Below are positions 52,617 through 60,307 of a stretch of DNA of 64,000 nt, one piece after another. Position 1 is the first letter of the stretch, and each line of letters begins with the position of its first letter. The stretch is taken from positions 186,001 to 250,000 of the forward strand of contig NZ_SMUV01000073.1 in NCBI RefSeq assembly GCF_004358185.1, written 5' to 3'. Source of the DNA: Antarcticimicrobium luteum. GTDB taxonomy: Bacteria; Pseudomonadota; Alphaproteobacteria; Rhodobacterales; Rhodobacteraceae. The notes under the pieces were generated by a model. It was given only the letters and a program-made list of their open reading frames with translations, had not been told where the DNA came from and made no database searches. Both the position numbers and the translations under genes were made by a program.

Positions 52617-53776
52617 ACGCCCCAGGTCACCGGCATGCTCAGCGGCCCGCGAAACGCCCAGCCGCCGAATCGCGCCGGCCCGGCGAGGCGCAGATCGTCA
52701 AACCGCGCGAACAGCATCGGCAGCGCCACCTCGGCGATCAGCGCCTTCGACGCCCAGGCCCCGGCACAGAAATGCGGCCCGGCGCCAAAGGAGATCGCGG
52801 CGCTGACATCCTGGCCGGTGTCGAAGGCATCGGGGTTGGCGAACACATCCTCGTCCCGGTTTCCGGAGCCGAACATCAGGAACACCCTATCCTCGGGCTC
52901 CAGCGTGACGCCGTGCAATTCGTACCGCTGCGCCACCCGGCGCGGCGACATGCCGATGGGCGAGATCCAGCGCGCGTATTCCTCGAAGGCACGCAGCCAG
53001 CCGCCCGGGTCCGCCTTCACCTGCTCCAGCTGCCCGGGATGGGTCAGCAGCGCCCAGGCGGTGCCGGCGATGGCGTCGCGCGGCTCGTTCTGACCGCCGG
53101 AAATCGCCAGCTTGATATTGGCGCGCACCTGATAATCCGAAAGCCCCGCCCGACGTTGGACCGACAGCAGCGAATGGTTCGGCTCCGCGTCCAGCACCGG
53201 GATCATGCCGTCGATGTGGCGGTCGATCGAGGCAGTGCAGTCGTGGCAGTTGGCCTCCACCCGCGGATCGCCGGTATAGTTGGCGCAGCCATCGATCATG
53301 CCCTGACTGACCCGGTTCATCTCATGCGCGGTCATATTGGTCAGACCGGTGATGCATTTCAGCGCCTCGCCCGAGACCGGCATGGCATAGTCGGCCACCA
53401 GATCGCAGCCCCCCCTTGGCGCAAGGTCGTCGAGGATGCGGGCGGTATGGGCGCGGAACTGATCGGTCCAGATCTGTTTGACGGTCTTGGGCGAGACGGT
53501 CGGAAAGATCGCCTTGCGCTCGGACATATGTGCGTCACCGTCCTTGCGCATCATGTTCTGGCCCATCAGCACGGTCATCAGACCGCCCGGCTGGTCGGAG
53601 GAGAACACCTCGATCTTCTTTTCGTTCTCGAAGATGTCGTCGCGCCGGGTCAGCAGGGTGACCCCCAGTTGCGGCACCCGGAGCACCGGCCCCTGCGCGC
53701 GCATGCGTTTCAGGTCGGGATAGGGGTCGGCCCAGAACGCGGCCGGGTCGATCTCGTAGACGGGGGCATCTGACAT
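52613..53776 (-). CDS. cytochrome P450
   Basis: A 387-residue soluble bacterial-type P450. Haem thiolate C337 lies in FGAGPHFCAGAW; the ExxR pair is in EEYARW. The I-helix reads ISGGQNEPRD, so the usual acid-alcohol pair (D/E-T) of the oxygen-activation site is changed: GGQNEP has Asn-Glu and no Thr. Substrate unknown. No ferredoxin gene is adjacent. Divergent from a MarR-type gene with two operator-like repeats between the two starts. Confidence 0.93.
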   Translation of the reverse strand: MSDAPVYEIDPAAFWADPYPDLKRMRAQGPVLRVPQLGVTLLTRRDDIFENEKKIEVFSSDQPGGLMTVLMGQNMMRKDGDAHMSERKAIFPTVSPKTVKQIWTDQFRAHTARILDDLAPRGGCDLVADYAMPVSGEALKCITGLTNMTAHEMNRVSQGMIDGCANYTGDPRVEANCHDCTASIDRHIDGMIPVLDAEPNHSLLSVQRRAGLSDYQVRANIKLAISGGQNEPRDAIAGTAWALLTHPGQLEQVKADPGGWLRAFEEYARWISPIGMSPRRVAQRYELHGVTLEPEDRVFLMFGSGNRDEDVFANPDAFDTGQDVSAAISFGAGPHFCAGAWASKALIAEVALPMLFARFDDLRLAGPARFGGWAFRGPLSMPVTWGV

Positions 53777-53802
53777 GGCGGCTCTCCTCCCTCGGTCTCT
53801 GA

Positions 53803-53848
53803 TGTTGTCAGGTCAACACGATCTGCCGGTACTGTTGTCATGTCAACA
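53803..53848. promoter_or_regulatory. Two MarR-type operators between P450 and MarR genes
   Basis: TGTTGTCAGGTCAACA (53803-53818) and TGTTGTCATGTCAACA (53833-53848): 15 of 16 positions identical, each with TGTTG/CAACA arms and 30 bp between centres (about three helical turns). They lie 26 bp from the P450 ATG and cover the first possible ATG of the MarR gene. Confidence 0.8.
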
Positions 53849-53869
53849 CAAATCCCCTACCCTCCGGCC

Positions 53870-54403
53870 ATGACCGACACCCCCGCGCCCGACGCCCTTC
53901 CCGACGAGCTGTACCTGATTGCCCCGGGCGATGTGCCGGGAGGACCGGCGCGGCCAACACTGAGCTTTTCGCGCACCCCCACCGTGCTGCTGACCTTTGC
54001 CGCCAACCGGTTCACCCGGGCCGCCTCGCGCGAGTATCAGCAGAAATTCGGGATCGGGGCGATGGACTGGCGGATGCTGGTGATGCTGACGCGCGAGCCG
54101 GGCAGCACGGTCAGCCATGCCGCCCGCACCATCGGCATCGACAAGGCTGCGGTCAGCCGCAGCCTGCGGCGGCTGGAGACCGCGGGGCTGGCGGCGGCGG
54201 TACAGACCGGCCCGGACGAACGCCGCAAGAGCTGGACGCTGACCCAGGCCGGCAATGAAACGCATGACCGGGTTCTCGTCCACGCGCTGGGGCGGCTGCG
54301 TCAGCTGATGGCCGGGTTCGATCCCGAGGAGATCCGCAACTTTACCGGCTATCTCGCACGGATGCTGGACAATCTCGACGCCGCCTTTGACGACGACGCC
54401 TGA
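53870..54403 (+). CDS. MarR-family transcriptional regulator
   Basis: A 177-residue regulator from the chosen ATG at 53870 (MTDTPAPDAL). Winged-helix core: TLSFSRTPTVLLTFAANRFTRAASR, HTH HAARTIGIDKAAVSRSLRRLETAG and the wing GPDERRKSWTLTQAG. An ATG at 53840 would lie inside the second operator repeat, so the downstream start is likelier. Probably represses itself and the divergent P450; the effector is likely a P450 substrate or product. Confidence 0.9.
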   Translation: MTDTPAPDALPDELYLIAPGDVPGGPARPTLSFSRTPTVLLTFAANRFTRAASREYQQKFGIGAMDWRMLVMLTREPGSTVSHAARTIGIDKAAVSRSLRRLETAGLAAAVQTGPDERRKSWTLTQAGNETHDRVLVHALGRLRQLMAGFDPEEIRNFTGYLARMLDNLDAAFDDDA

Positions 54404-54421
54404 CGGCGACGGCTGGCCCGG

Positions 54422-55366
54422 TCAGTAGATCTTGGGCACGTAGAGCTCGTCGGGCAGCACCCGCCGTTCGTAATCGGGGTTGTAGACCCGTTCGGGCAAC
54501 TCGACCTTTTCGTGCTCCACATCCTCATAGGGGATCTTGGTCAGCAGATGCTCGATGCAGTTCAGCCGTTCGCGTTTCTTGTCGTTGCCCTCGACGATGT
54601 ACCAGGGCGCCTCGGGGATGTTGGTGCGCGCGAACATCTCTTCCTTGGCCTTGGTGTAATCCTCCCAGCGGATGCGGGATTCCAGATCCATCGGCGACAG
54701 TTTCCACTGTTTCATCGGGTCGTGGATGCGCATCAGGAACCGCAGCTGCTGTTCCTCGTCGGTGATCGAGAACCAGTATTTCAGCAGGATGATGCCCGAG
54801 CGGGCCAGCATCCGTTCGAATTCCGGAACGTCCTGGAAGAATTGTTCAACCTGATCCTCGGAGGCAAAGCCCATCACCCGCTCGACCCCGGCGCGGTTGT
54901 ACCAGGAACGATCGAACAGCACGATTTCCCCCGCCGCCGGCAGATGCGGCACGTAGCGCTGGAAATACCACTGGCTCTGTTCCCGGCGCGACGGCGCGGG
55001 CAGCGCCACGACGCGGGCGATGCGCGGGTTGAGCCGCTGGGTGATCCGCTTGATCACCCCGCCCTTGCCGGCGCTGTCGCGGCCCTCGAACAGGATGCAG
55101 ACCTTGGCGCCGGTGTGTTCGACCCAGTCCTGGACCTTGATCAGTTCGGCCTGAAGCCGCAGCAGATTGTGGAAATAGACCCTGCGGTCGAGCATCTCGG
55201 GATGCGCTTCCTTATAGATCTTGCGGATTTCGAGCGACAGCATCGGCTCCGCGAACTCGATCTCGATATCCTCGTCGAACGTGTCCTGCAGTTCGGCCTG
55301 AAGCCAGTCCAGCGAATGGTTGCCACTCTCGTCGGTCAAATCCCGCTCCCGTGTTTCGCGTTTCAT
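54422..55366 (-). CDS. ppk2: polyphosphate kinase 2
   Basis: Transfers phosphate between polyphosphate and nucleoside diphosphates (class I PPK2 by size). A 314-residue P-loop protein: FEGRDSAGKGG (93-103) as Walker A, FDRSWYNRAGVE as Walker B, lid motifs SRREQSQWYFQRYVPHLP and the conserved PEFERML and ITDEEQ. Phosphorylates GDP or ADP at the expense of polyP. The ATG at 55366 (MKRETRERD) is chosen; longer frames begin at TTG without support. Confidence 0.95.
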   Translation of the reverse strand: MKRETRERDLTDESGNHSLDWLQAELQDTFDEDIEIEFAEPMLSLEIRKIYKEAHPEMLDRRVYFHNLLRLQAELIKVQDWVEHTGAKVCILFEGRDSAGKGGVIKRITQRLNPRIARVVALPAPSRREQSQWYFQRYVPHLPAAGEIVLFDRSWYNRAGVERVMGFASEDQVEQFFQDVPEFERMLARSGIILLKYWFSITDEEQQLRFLMRIHDPMKQWKLSPMDLESRIRWEDYTKAKEEMFARTNIPEAPWYIVEGNDKKRERLNCIEHLLTKIPYEDVEHEKVELPERVYNPDYERRVLPDELYVPKIY

Positions 55367-55492
55367 CCCGGGGCTACCCCCATGGTGTAAAGTTTTGGTG
55401 TCAGAGCCCGGTGGATACAAGGGCAACGACCCGGAGAAACGACGCGCCGGCCCCGGAATTTTCCACGCGCCGGCCGGGTGCCCCCCTGCCGC

Positions 55493-55951
55493 TCAGACCG
55501 GCAATGCGGTGGTCCGGCAAACGGTCCGCAGCGCAAAGCTCGATTGCATCTGCGCCACCCGCGGCAGGCGCGACAGGTACTGGCGATGGATGCGGGCGAA
55601 ATCCTCGGTGTCCTCGGCCACGATCTTGAGGATGTAGTCAGCGGTTCCCGCCATCAGATGGCATTCCAGAACCGACGGGATTTTCGCCACGGCCCGCTCG
55701 AACGCGTCCAGCACCTCATCGGCCTGGGCCTGCAGGGTGATCTCGACAAAGACCGTCGTGGGCACACCCATCTTGCGTTCGTCGAGCAGCGCGACATAGT
55801 CGCGGATATAGCCCTCGCTCTCCAGCCGCTGTACACGGCGATGGCAGGCCGAGGGCGACAGGTTGACCTGTTCGGACAGTTCCGCGTTCGACATCCGCCC
55901 CTTTTTCTGGAGCGCGTCGAGAATCCGGCGATCTGTTGCATCAAGCGTCAT
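55493..55951 (-). CDS. Lrp/AsnC-family regulator (AldR-like)
   Basis: A 152-residue regulator with N-terminal HTH (NAELSEQVNLSPSACHRRVQRLESEGYI) and C-terminal RAM/AsnC ligand domain (ECHLMAGTADYILKIVA). It is divergent from alanine dehydrogenase, a common pairing in which the regulator responds to alanine or leucine. A perfect inverted repeat lies between the genes, near its own start. Confidence 0.92.
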   Translation of the reverse strand: MTLDATDRRILDALQKKGRMSNAELSEQVNLSPSACHRRVQRLESEGYIRDYVALLDERKMGVPTTVFVEITLQAQADEVLDAFERAVAKIPSVLECHLMAGTADYILKIVAEDTEDFARIHRQYLSRLPRVAQMQSSFALRTVCRTTALPV

Positions 55952-55982
55952 CGGCGCACACCTTTTGCGGAAAATATATCAT

Positions 55983-56003
55983 TTGTCGAAGACTATTCGA
56001 CAA
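55983..56003. promoter_or_regulatory. Lrp/AsnC operator between regulator and ald
   Basis: TTGTCGAA-N5-TTCGACAA, a perfect 8-bp-arm dyad in the AT-rich divergent region, 31 bp from the regulator start and about 92 bp before ald. Confidence 0.75.
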
Positions 56004-56095
56004 TACCCCCTGATGACGAGCCAAGATTTCACGGAAATTGCGCGCGACTTCGCCTATTTATTAGGCACAGAACAAACCCGAAGGGAGGAGGCACC

Positions 56096-57214
56096 ATGAA
56101 AATCGGTTGCCCGAAAGAAATCAAGCCACAGGAATTCCGCGTCGGCGTCACGCCCAATGCCGCGCATGAGGCGGTGATGCACGGCCATCAGGTCGTTATC
56201 GAGACCGGCGCCGGCGCCGGCGCCGGATTCGACGACGCCGCCTATGAGGCCGCCGGCGCGACGATCCTGCAGACCGCCGAGGAAATCTTTGCCACCGCCG
56301 ACATGATCGTCAAGGTGAAAGAGCCGCAGCCGGTCGAACGCAAGATGCTGCGCGAGGGGCAACTGCTGTTCACCTATCTGCACCTGGCCCCCGATCCGGA
56401 ACAGACCCGCGATCTGCTCGCCTCGGGCTGCACCGCGATCGCCTATGAAACCGTCACCGACGACCGCGGCGGCCTGCCGCTGCTGGCGCCGATGTCCGAG
56501 GTGGCCGGACGGCTGGCACCCCAGGTCGGCGCCTGGACGCTGCAAAAGGCCAATGGCGGGCGTGGTGTGCTGATGGGCGGCGTGCCCGGCGTCGGCCCGG
56601 CCAAGGTTCTGGTCATCGGCGGCGGCGTCGTGGGCACCCATGCCGCCCGTATCGCTGCGGGCATGGGCGCGGACGTCACCGTTCTGGACCGTTCGCTGCC
56701 ACGGCTGCGCTATCTGGACGATGTCTTTGGCGGCACGTTCAGCACCGGCTATTCCTCGGCCGGGCTGCTGGCCGAACATCTGGGCGAGGCCGACATGGTG
56801 ATCGGCGCGGTGCTGATCCCCGGTGCCGAGGCGCCCAAGCTGGTGCGCCGCGATCAGTTTGCCGGCATGAAGCCCGGCGCGGCGCTGGTCGATGTGGCGA
56901 TCGACCAGGGCGGCTGTTTCGAGACCTCGCGCGCGACCACCCATGCCGATCCCATCTATGAGGTGGACGGGATCATGCATTACTGCGTCGCCAACATGCC
57001 CGGCGCGGTCGCGCGCACCTCGACCATCGCGCTCGGCAATGCCACCATGCCCTTCATGCTGGCGCTGGCGGACAAGGGGTGGAGACAGGCCTGCCTCGAC
57101 GATCCGCACCTACTGGACGGGCTGAACGTGCATGCGGGCCAGCTGACCTATTACGCGGTCGGCAAGGCGCTGGGGATCGACGTGGTCTCGCCGCAGGTCA
57201 TCGTGAAGTCCTGA
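56096..57214 (+). CDS. ald: alanine dehydrogenase
   Basis: NAD-dependent interconversion of L-alanine with pyruvate and ammonia. A 372-residue protein with catalytic K75 (VKVKEP) and H96 (YLHLAPD), the NAD-binding [22 protein letters not shown], and the C-terminal [27 protein letters not shown] gives a strong ribosome-binding site before the ATG at 56096. Regulated probably by the divergent Lrp-type protein. Confidence 0.96.
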   Translation: MKIGCPKEIKPQEFRVGVTPNAAHEAVMHGHQVVIETGAGAGAGFDDAAYEAAGATILQTAEEIFATADMIVKVKEPQPVERKMLREGQLLFTYLHLAPDPEQTRDLLASGCTAIAYETVTDDRGGLPLLAPMSEVAGRLAPQVGAWTLQKANGGRGVLMGGVPGVGPAKVLVIGGGVVGTHAARIAAGMGADVTVLDRSLPRLRYLDDVFGGTFSTGYSSAGLLAEHLGEADMVIGAVLIPGAEAPKLVRRDQFAGMKPGAALVDVAIDQGGCFETSRATTHADPIYEVDGIMHYCVANMPGAVARTSTIALGNATMPFMLALADKGWRQACLDDPHLLDGLNVHAGQLTYYAVGKALGIDVVSPQVIVKS

Positions 57215-57254
57215 TCTTCGCTTACGCCGGGGGCACCCCTTCTGCCCCAGGTGC

Positions 57255-57285
57255 GCCGGTCGGGTTCGCCCGGCCGGCATTTTTC
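57255..57285 (+). terminator. Rho-independent terminator after ald
   Basis: 10-bp stem beginning GCCGGTCGGG, TTCG tetraloop, then CCCGGCCGGC and ATTTTTCTT; 41 bp after the ald stop. Confidence 0.85.
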
Positions 57286-57310
57286 TTGCCTGACGGCCTC
57301 CGCGCGCAAA

Positions 57311-57339
57311 GAAAAACCGGCCGGAAAATCCGGCCGGTT
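57311..57339 (-). terminator. Rho-independent terminator after mscS
   Basis: 10-bp stem AACCGGCCGG / CCGGCCGGTT with a 5-nt loop; on the minus strand it is followed by TTTTTC. Stands back to back with the ald terminator. Confidence 0.8.
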
Positions 57340-57363
57340 CAAACTGTACAAAACGCAGGCGAT

Positions 57364-58170
57364 TCACCCCTGTTTCTGTATCTCTACCTGATGCGGATAG
57401 GGGATCGAGATGCCGCCCTTGTCGAACGCCTCTTTCACCGCCTTGGTCAGGATGAATTTCAGATCCCAGTAATCGCCCGCGTCGCACCACAGCCGCGCGG
57501 TGAGATCGACCGAACTGTCGCCCAGATTGGTCACCCGCGCCCAGGGTTCCGGGTCCGAGTGCACGCGGCCATCGGCCCGGGCGGTGTCCAGGATGATCTG
57601 CATCGCCGTGTCGGCGTCGTCACCATAGTCGATCCCGAAGGTCAGATCGACGCGCCGGGTCGGATGGGCGGAATAGTTGATGATAATCTCGCCCCAGGCC
57701 TTGCCGTTGGGTACGATGATCTGCACGTTGTCCGCCGTCGCCAGCTCGGTGGTGAAAAGGGTGAGATCCTTCACCGTGCCCGAGGTGCCCCCGATGTCGA
57801 TGAACTGGCCAAGCTTGTAGGGACGGAAGATCACCAGCATCACGCCTGCGGCCAGATCGCTGAGCGTGCCCTGCAACGCCAGACCGATGGCCAGCGAGGC
57901 CGCGCCGAGGATGGCGACGATGCTGGTGGCCTGGATGCCGAAAATGCCCAGAACCGCGACCAGAACGACCGCCAGGATCACCCATTTGACCGTGCTGGCC
58001 AGGAAATTGCCCAGTGTCGGGTCGATTTGCGGTGTGGCGTTCACCCTGCGCCGGACCAGCCCGCCGATGGCGCCGGCCGCGATCCAGCCGAGGATCAGAA
58101 CGACCACCGCCTTGACGACATTGAGGATCAGCGGCGCCAACGCGCTCATCTCACCGGTAAAATGTTGCAC
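57364..58170 (-). CDS. mscS: small-conductance mechanosensitive channel
   Basis: A 268-residue MscS-type channel. Three N-terminal helices; the pore-lining TM3 region ILGAASLAIGLALQGTLSDLAAGVMLVIFRPYKLGQFI has the conserved Gly/Ala packing and the start of the beta domain (DIGGTSGTVKDL). C-terminal alpha/beta region to residue 268. Opens at moderate membrane tension during hypo-osmotic shock. Lies 79 bp downstream of mscL on the same strand. Confidence 0.95.
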   Translation of the reverse strand: MQHFTGEMSALAPLILNVVKAVVVLILGWIAAGAIGGLVRRRVNATPQIDPTLGNFLASTVKWVILAVVLVAVLGIFGIQATSIVAILGAASLAIGLALQGTLSDLAAGVMLVIFRPYKLGQFIDIGGTSGTVKDLTLFTTELATADNVQIIVPNGKAWGEIIINYSAHPTRRVDLTFGIDYGDDADTAMQIILDTARADGRVHSDPEPWARVTNLGDSSVDLTARLWCDAGDYWDLKFILTKAVKEAFDKGGISIPYPHQVEIQKQG

Positions 58171-58249
58171 TCAAATCTCCTTTCTATCGGCAAGACGGCC
58201 CGTCCCGAAGGCGGGTCGCCGCCCGGACAGGGCCGTCCTGCGCATGGGT

Positions 58250-58684
58250 TTACCGTTTCAGCGCGTCGCGGATTTCCAGCAGAACGTCCAGCTCGGACGG
58301 CCCCGATGGCTCGGCCTCGGCCGTGGTTTCCTCTTCCTCGCGCAGCGCCATATCCTTCACCTTGTTGACGTAGCGCACCAGCATGAAGACGACAAAGGCG
58401 ATGATCAGAAAATTGATGACCGCCATGATGAAGGCGCCATAGGCAAAGACGGCCGCCCCCACCTCGCGCGCGGCCTCAAGGCTGGCGCCCGGGGCCACCT
58501 CGCCTGACAGCACGACATAGAGATTGGTGAAATCCACCCCACCCAGAAACAGCCCGACGATGGGATTGATCAGATCCCCCACCATGGACTTGACGATCGC
58601 GGTGAAGGCAGCGCCGATAATGATGCCGACCGCCATGTCCATCACGTTGCCCTTTGCGATGAAGTCTCGGAATTCCTTGATCAT
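58250..58684 (-). CDS. mscL: large-conductance mechanosensitive channel
   Basis: A 144-residue channel: N-terminal amphipathic helix and TM1 ([29 protein letters not shown]), periplasmic loop, TM2 ([22 protein letters not shown]) and a C-terminal helix bundle. The gate residues around GxAVGxxxG are conserved. Immediately upstream of mscS, so a two-gene osmotic-emergency operon is likely. Confidence 0.96.
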   Translation of the reverse strand: MIKEFRDFIAKGNVMDMAVGIIIGAAFTAIVKSMVGDLINPIVGLFLGGVDFTNLYVVLSGEVAPGASLEAAREVGAAVFAYGAFIMAVINFLIIAFVVFMLVRYVNKVKDMALREEEETTAEAEPSGPSELDVLLEIRDALKR

Positions 58685-58841
58685 GTCCCTTGGTCCCCAT
58701 GAAATCGGGCGCTCTGCGTTTGCGCCTCAGGAAAGACTAGTGCAGCTTGCAGGTTCTGTGAACGCCTGCCGTCGCGGCGGCCGGGCCCTGTCATCGGGCC
58801 GGGAAATCGGCTATGCGGGGCGCGACCGAAAAGGACCGACC

Positions 58842-59540
58842 ATGCCCGATCTCTCTGCCTTCCCGATCACCCGCAAATGGCCGCCCCGCGATCCGGATGT
58901 GATCCAGCTCTACTCCTTTCCCACGCCGAACGGGGTCAAGGCCTCGATCATGCTCGAGGAAACCGGCCTGCCCTATGAGGCGCACAAGGTCACGCTGGCG
59001 GACGCGGATGTAAAAAGCGCCGAGTTCCTGTCGCTCAACCCCAACAACAAGATCCCCGCCATCATCGACCCGAACGGGCCGGACGGCGGGCCGATGGCCC
59101 TGTTCGAAAGCGGCGCGATCCTGATCTATCTGGCGGAAAAGACCGGCAAGCTTCTTGGCGACACCGCGACCGAGCGGATGCAGATCATCCAGTGGCTGAT
59201 GTGGCAGATGGGCGGGGTCGGCCCGATGTTCGGGCAGCTTGGATTCTTCTACGCCTTCGGCGGTGCCGAGATCGAGGATCCCCGCCCGCGCCAGCGCTAT
59301 ATCACTGAAACCCGGCGGCTGCTCGCGGTGCTGGAGGGGCGGCTGGAAGGGCGCGGCTGGGTCTGCGATGACTATTCCATCGCCGATATCGCCATCGCCC
59401 CCTGGCTGCGCGTGCTGGAGCGTTACGAGGCGCGCGAAATCGTGGGCTGGGCTGACTTTCCGCGCACGAACGCCTATCTTGATCGCTTCCTCCAGCGGCC
59501 GGCGGTGCAAACCGGGCTGGTCACCCCGCCGCGCGACTGA
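58842..59540 (+). CDS. glutathione S-transferase (Nu-class/YfcG-like)
   Basis: A 232-residue GST. N-terminal thioredoxin-like domain with IQLYSFPTPNGVKASIMLEETGLPYE (T/N catalytic-position motif of YghU/YfcG) and the NPNNKIPAI and ESGAILIYLAE glutathione motifs, C-terminal helical domain with YSIADIAIAPW. AAGGA lies eight bases before the ATG at 58842. Such enzymes are often disulfide-bond reductases using two glutathiones. Confidence 0.92.
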   Translation: MPDLSAFPITRKWPPRDPDVIQLYSFPTPNGVKASIMLEETGLPYEAHKVTLADADVKSAEFLSLNPNNKIPAIIDPNGPDGGPMALFESGAILIYLAEKTGKLLGDTATERMQIIQWLMWQMGGVGPMFGQLGFFYAFGGAEIEDPRPRQRYITETRRLLAVLEGRLEGRGWVCDDYSIADIAIAPWLRVLERYEAREIVGWADFPRTNAYLDRFLQRPAVQTGLVTPPRD

Positions 59541-59562
59541 TCGCGCGCGGCGCGGACAAGGC

Positions 59563-60210
59563 TCAGCCAGGCCACCGGAAGCCGGTCAGATGCTCCGGCG
59601 CCTCGACGCCATCCAGGTTGCGCGGATCGGGCTGCAGCGGGCCCACCCGGGTCTCGACCGGGATTACACCGGCCCAGATCGGCAGCGCGTAATCCTCTTC
59701 ATCGTCACCCGGAGGGCCGCTGCGGACCTTGGCGGAGCCCTCGGCAATCTTCAGGCCCAGCACCGTGGTCGCCTTCAGCTCCTGTGCATTGTTCGGGCGC
59801 AGCATCGCCGCCCGCCCCGGCCAGAGCCCATCGACAAAGGTCGAGAGCCGCGCCTCCTTCTCCTCCTCCGGCACCACGAAGGCGGTCCCGAACAGCATGA
59901 CCGACCGCGAGTTGACCGAGTGATGGAAACCCGAGCGCGCCATCACGAAACCGTCCAGGATCGAGACGGTCAGGCAGACCTCGGCCCCCTTGCTGGCGCG
60001 CAGCGCCCGGCTGGCGCTGGAACCGTGCCAATAGACGTGATCGCCCTCGCGCCATTGCAGGGTGGGCGTGACATAGGGCTTGCCGTCGATCACATAGCCC
60101 ACGCTGCACATCGGCTGGGCGTCGAGAATGGCATTGACCGTGTCCCGGTCGTGCAGGCCGCGCTCATGCGCGCGGCGCAGGCGGCTGCGGTCGGTGATCT
60201 CCAGCGACAT
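59563..60210 (-). CDS. pyridoxamine 5'-phosphate oxidase-like flavin-binding protein
   Basis: A 215-residue split-barrel flavoprotein. RRAHERGLHDRDTVNAILDAQPMCSVGYVIDGKPYVTP and YWHGSSASRALRASKGAEVCLTV are typical of the FMN-binding PNPOx-like family. Not the true pdxH: it lacks the PLP-binding residues expected in it. AAGGA precedes the ATG at 60210. It is divergent from a MocR-type regulator and probably controlled by it. Confidence 0.85.
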   Translation of the reverse strand: MSLEITDRSRLRRAHERGLHDRDTVNAILDAQPMCSVGYVIDGKPYVTPTLQWREGDHVYWHGSSASRALRASKGAEVCLTVSILDGFVMARSGFHHSVNSRSVMLFGTAFVVPEEEKEARLSTFVDGLWPGRAAMLRPNNAQELKATTVLGLKIAEGSAKVRSGPPGDDEEDYALPIWAGVIPVETRVGPLQPDPRNLDGVEAPEHLTGFRWPG

Positions 60211-60259
60211 CTGCGGTCCTTTTCGGTTGTGTGACTTGTCGCCGTCTCTGTGGCATGGG

Positions 60260-60307
60260 ATTGGTATTTCTGAAATGACCAGTTCTGACAAAATGACCAA
60301 TACCAAT
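60260..60307. promoter_or_regulatory. MocR-type operator region
   Basis: Inverted ATTGGTA (60260-60266) and TACCAAT (60301-60307), plus the direct repeat AAATGACCA at 60273-60281 and 60291-60299. Both candidate ATGs of the regulator lie inside. The ATACCA element resembles boxes bound by GabR-type MocR regulators. Confidence 0.6.

Noticed and set aside
58194-58237. Compound hairpin (GACGGCCC...GGGCCGTC) between mscL and mscS
   Set aside because: Could be a weak attenuator but lacks a U-tract and may be a GC-rich coincidence.
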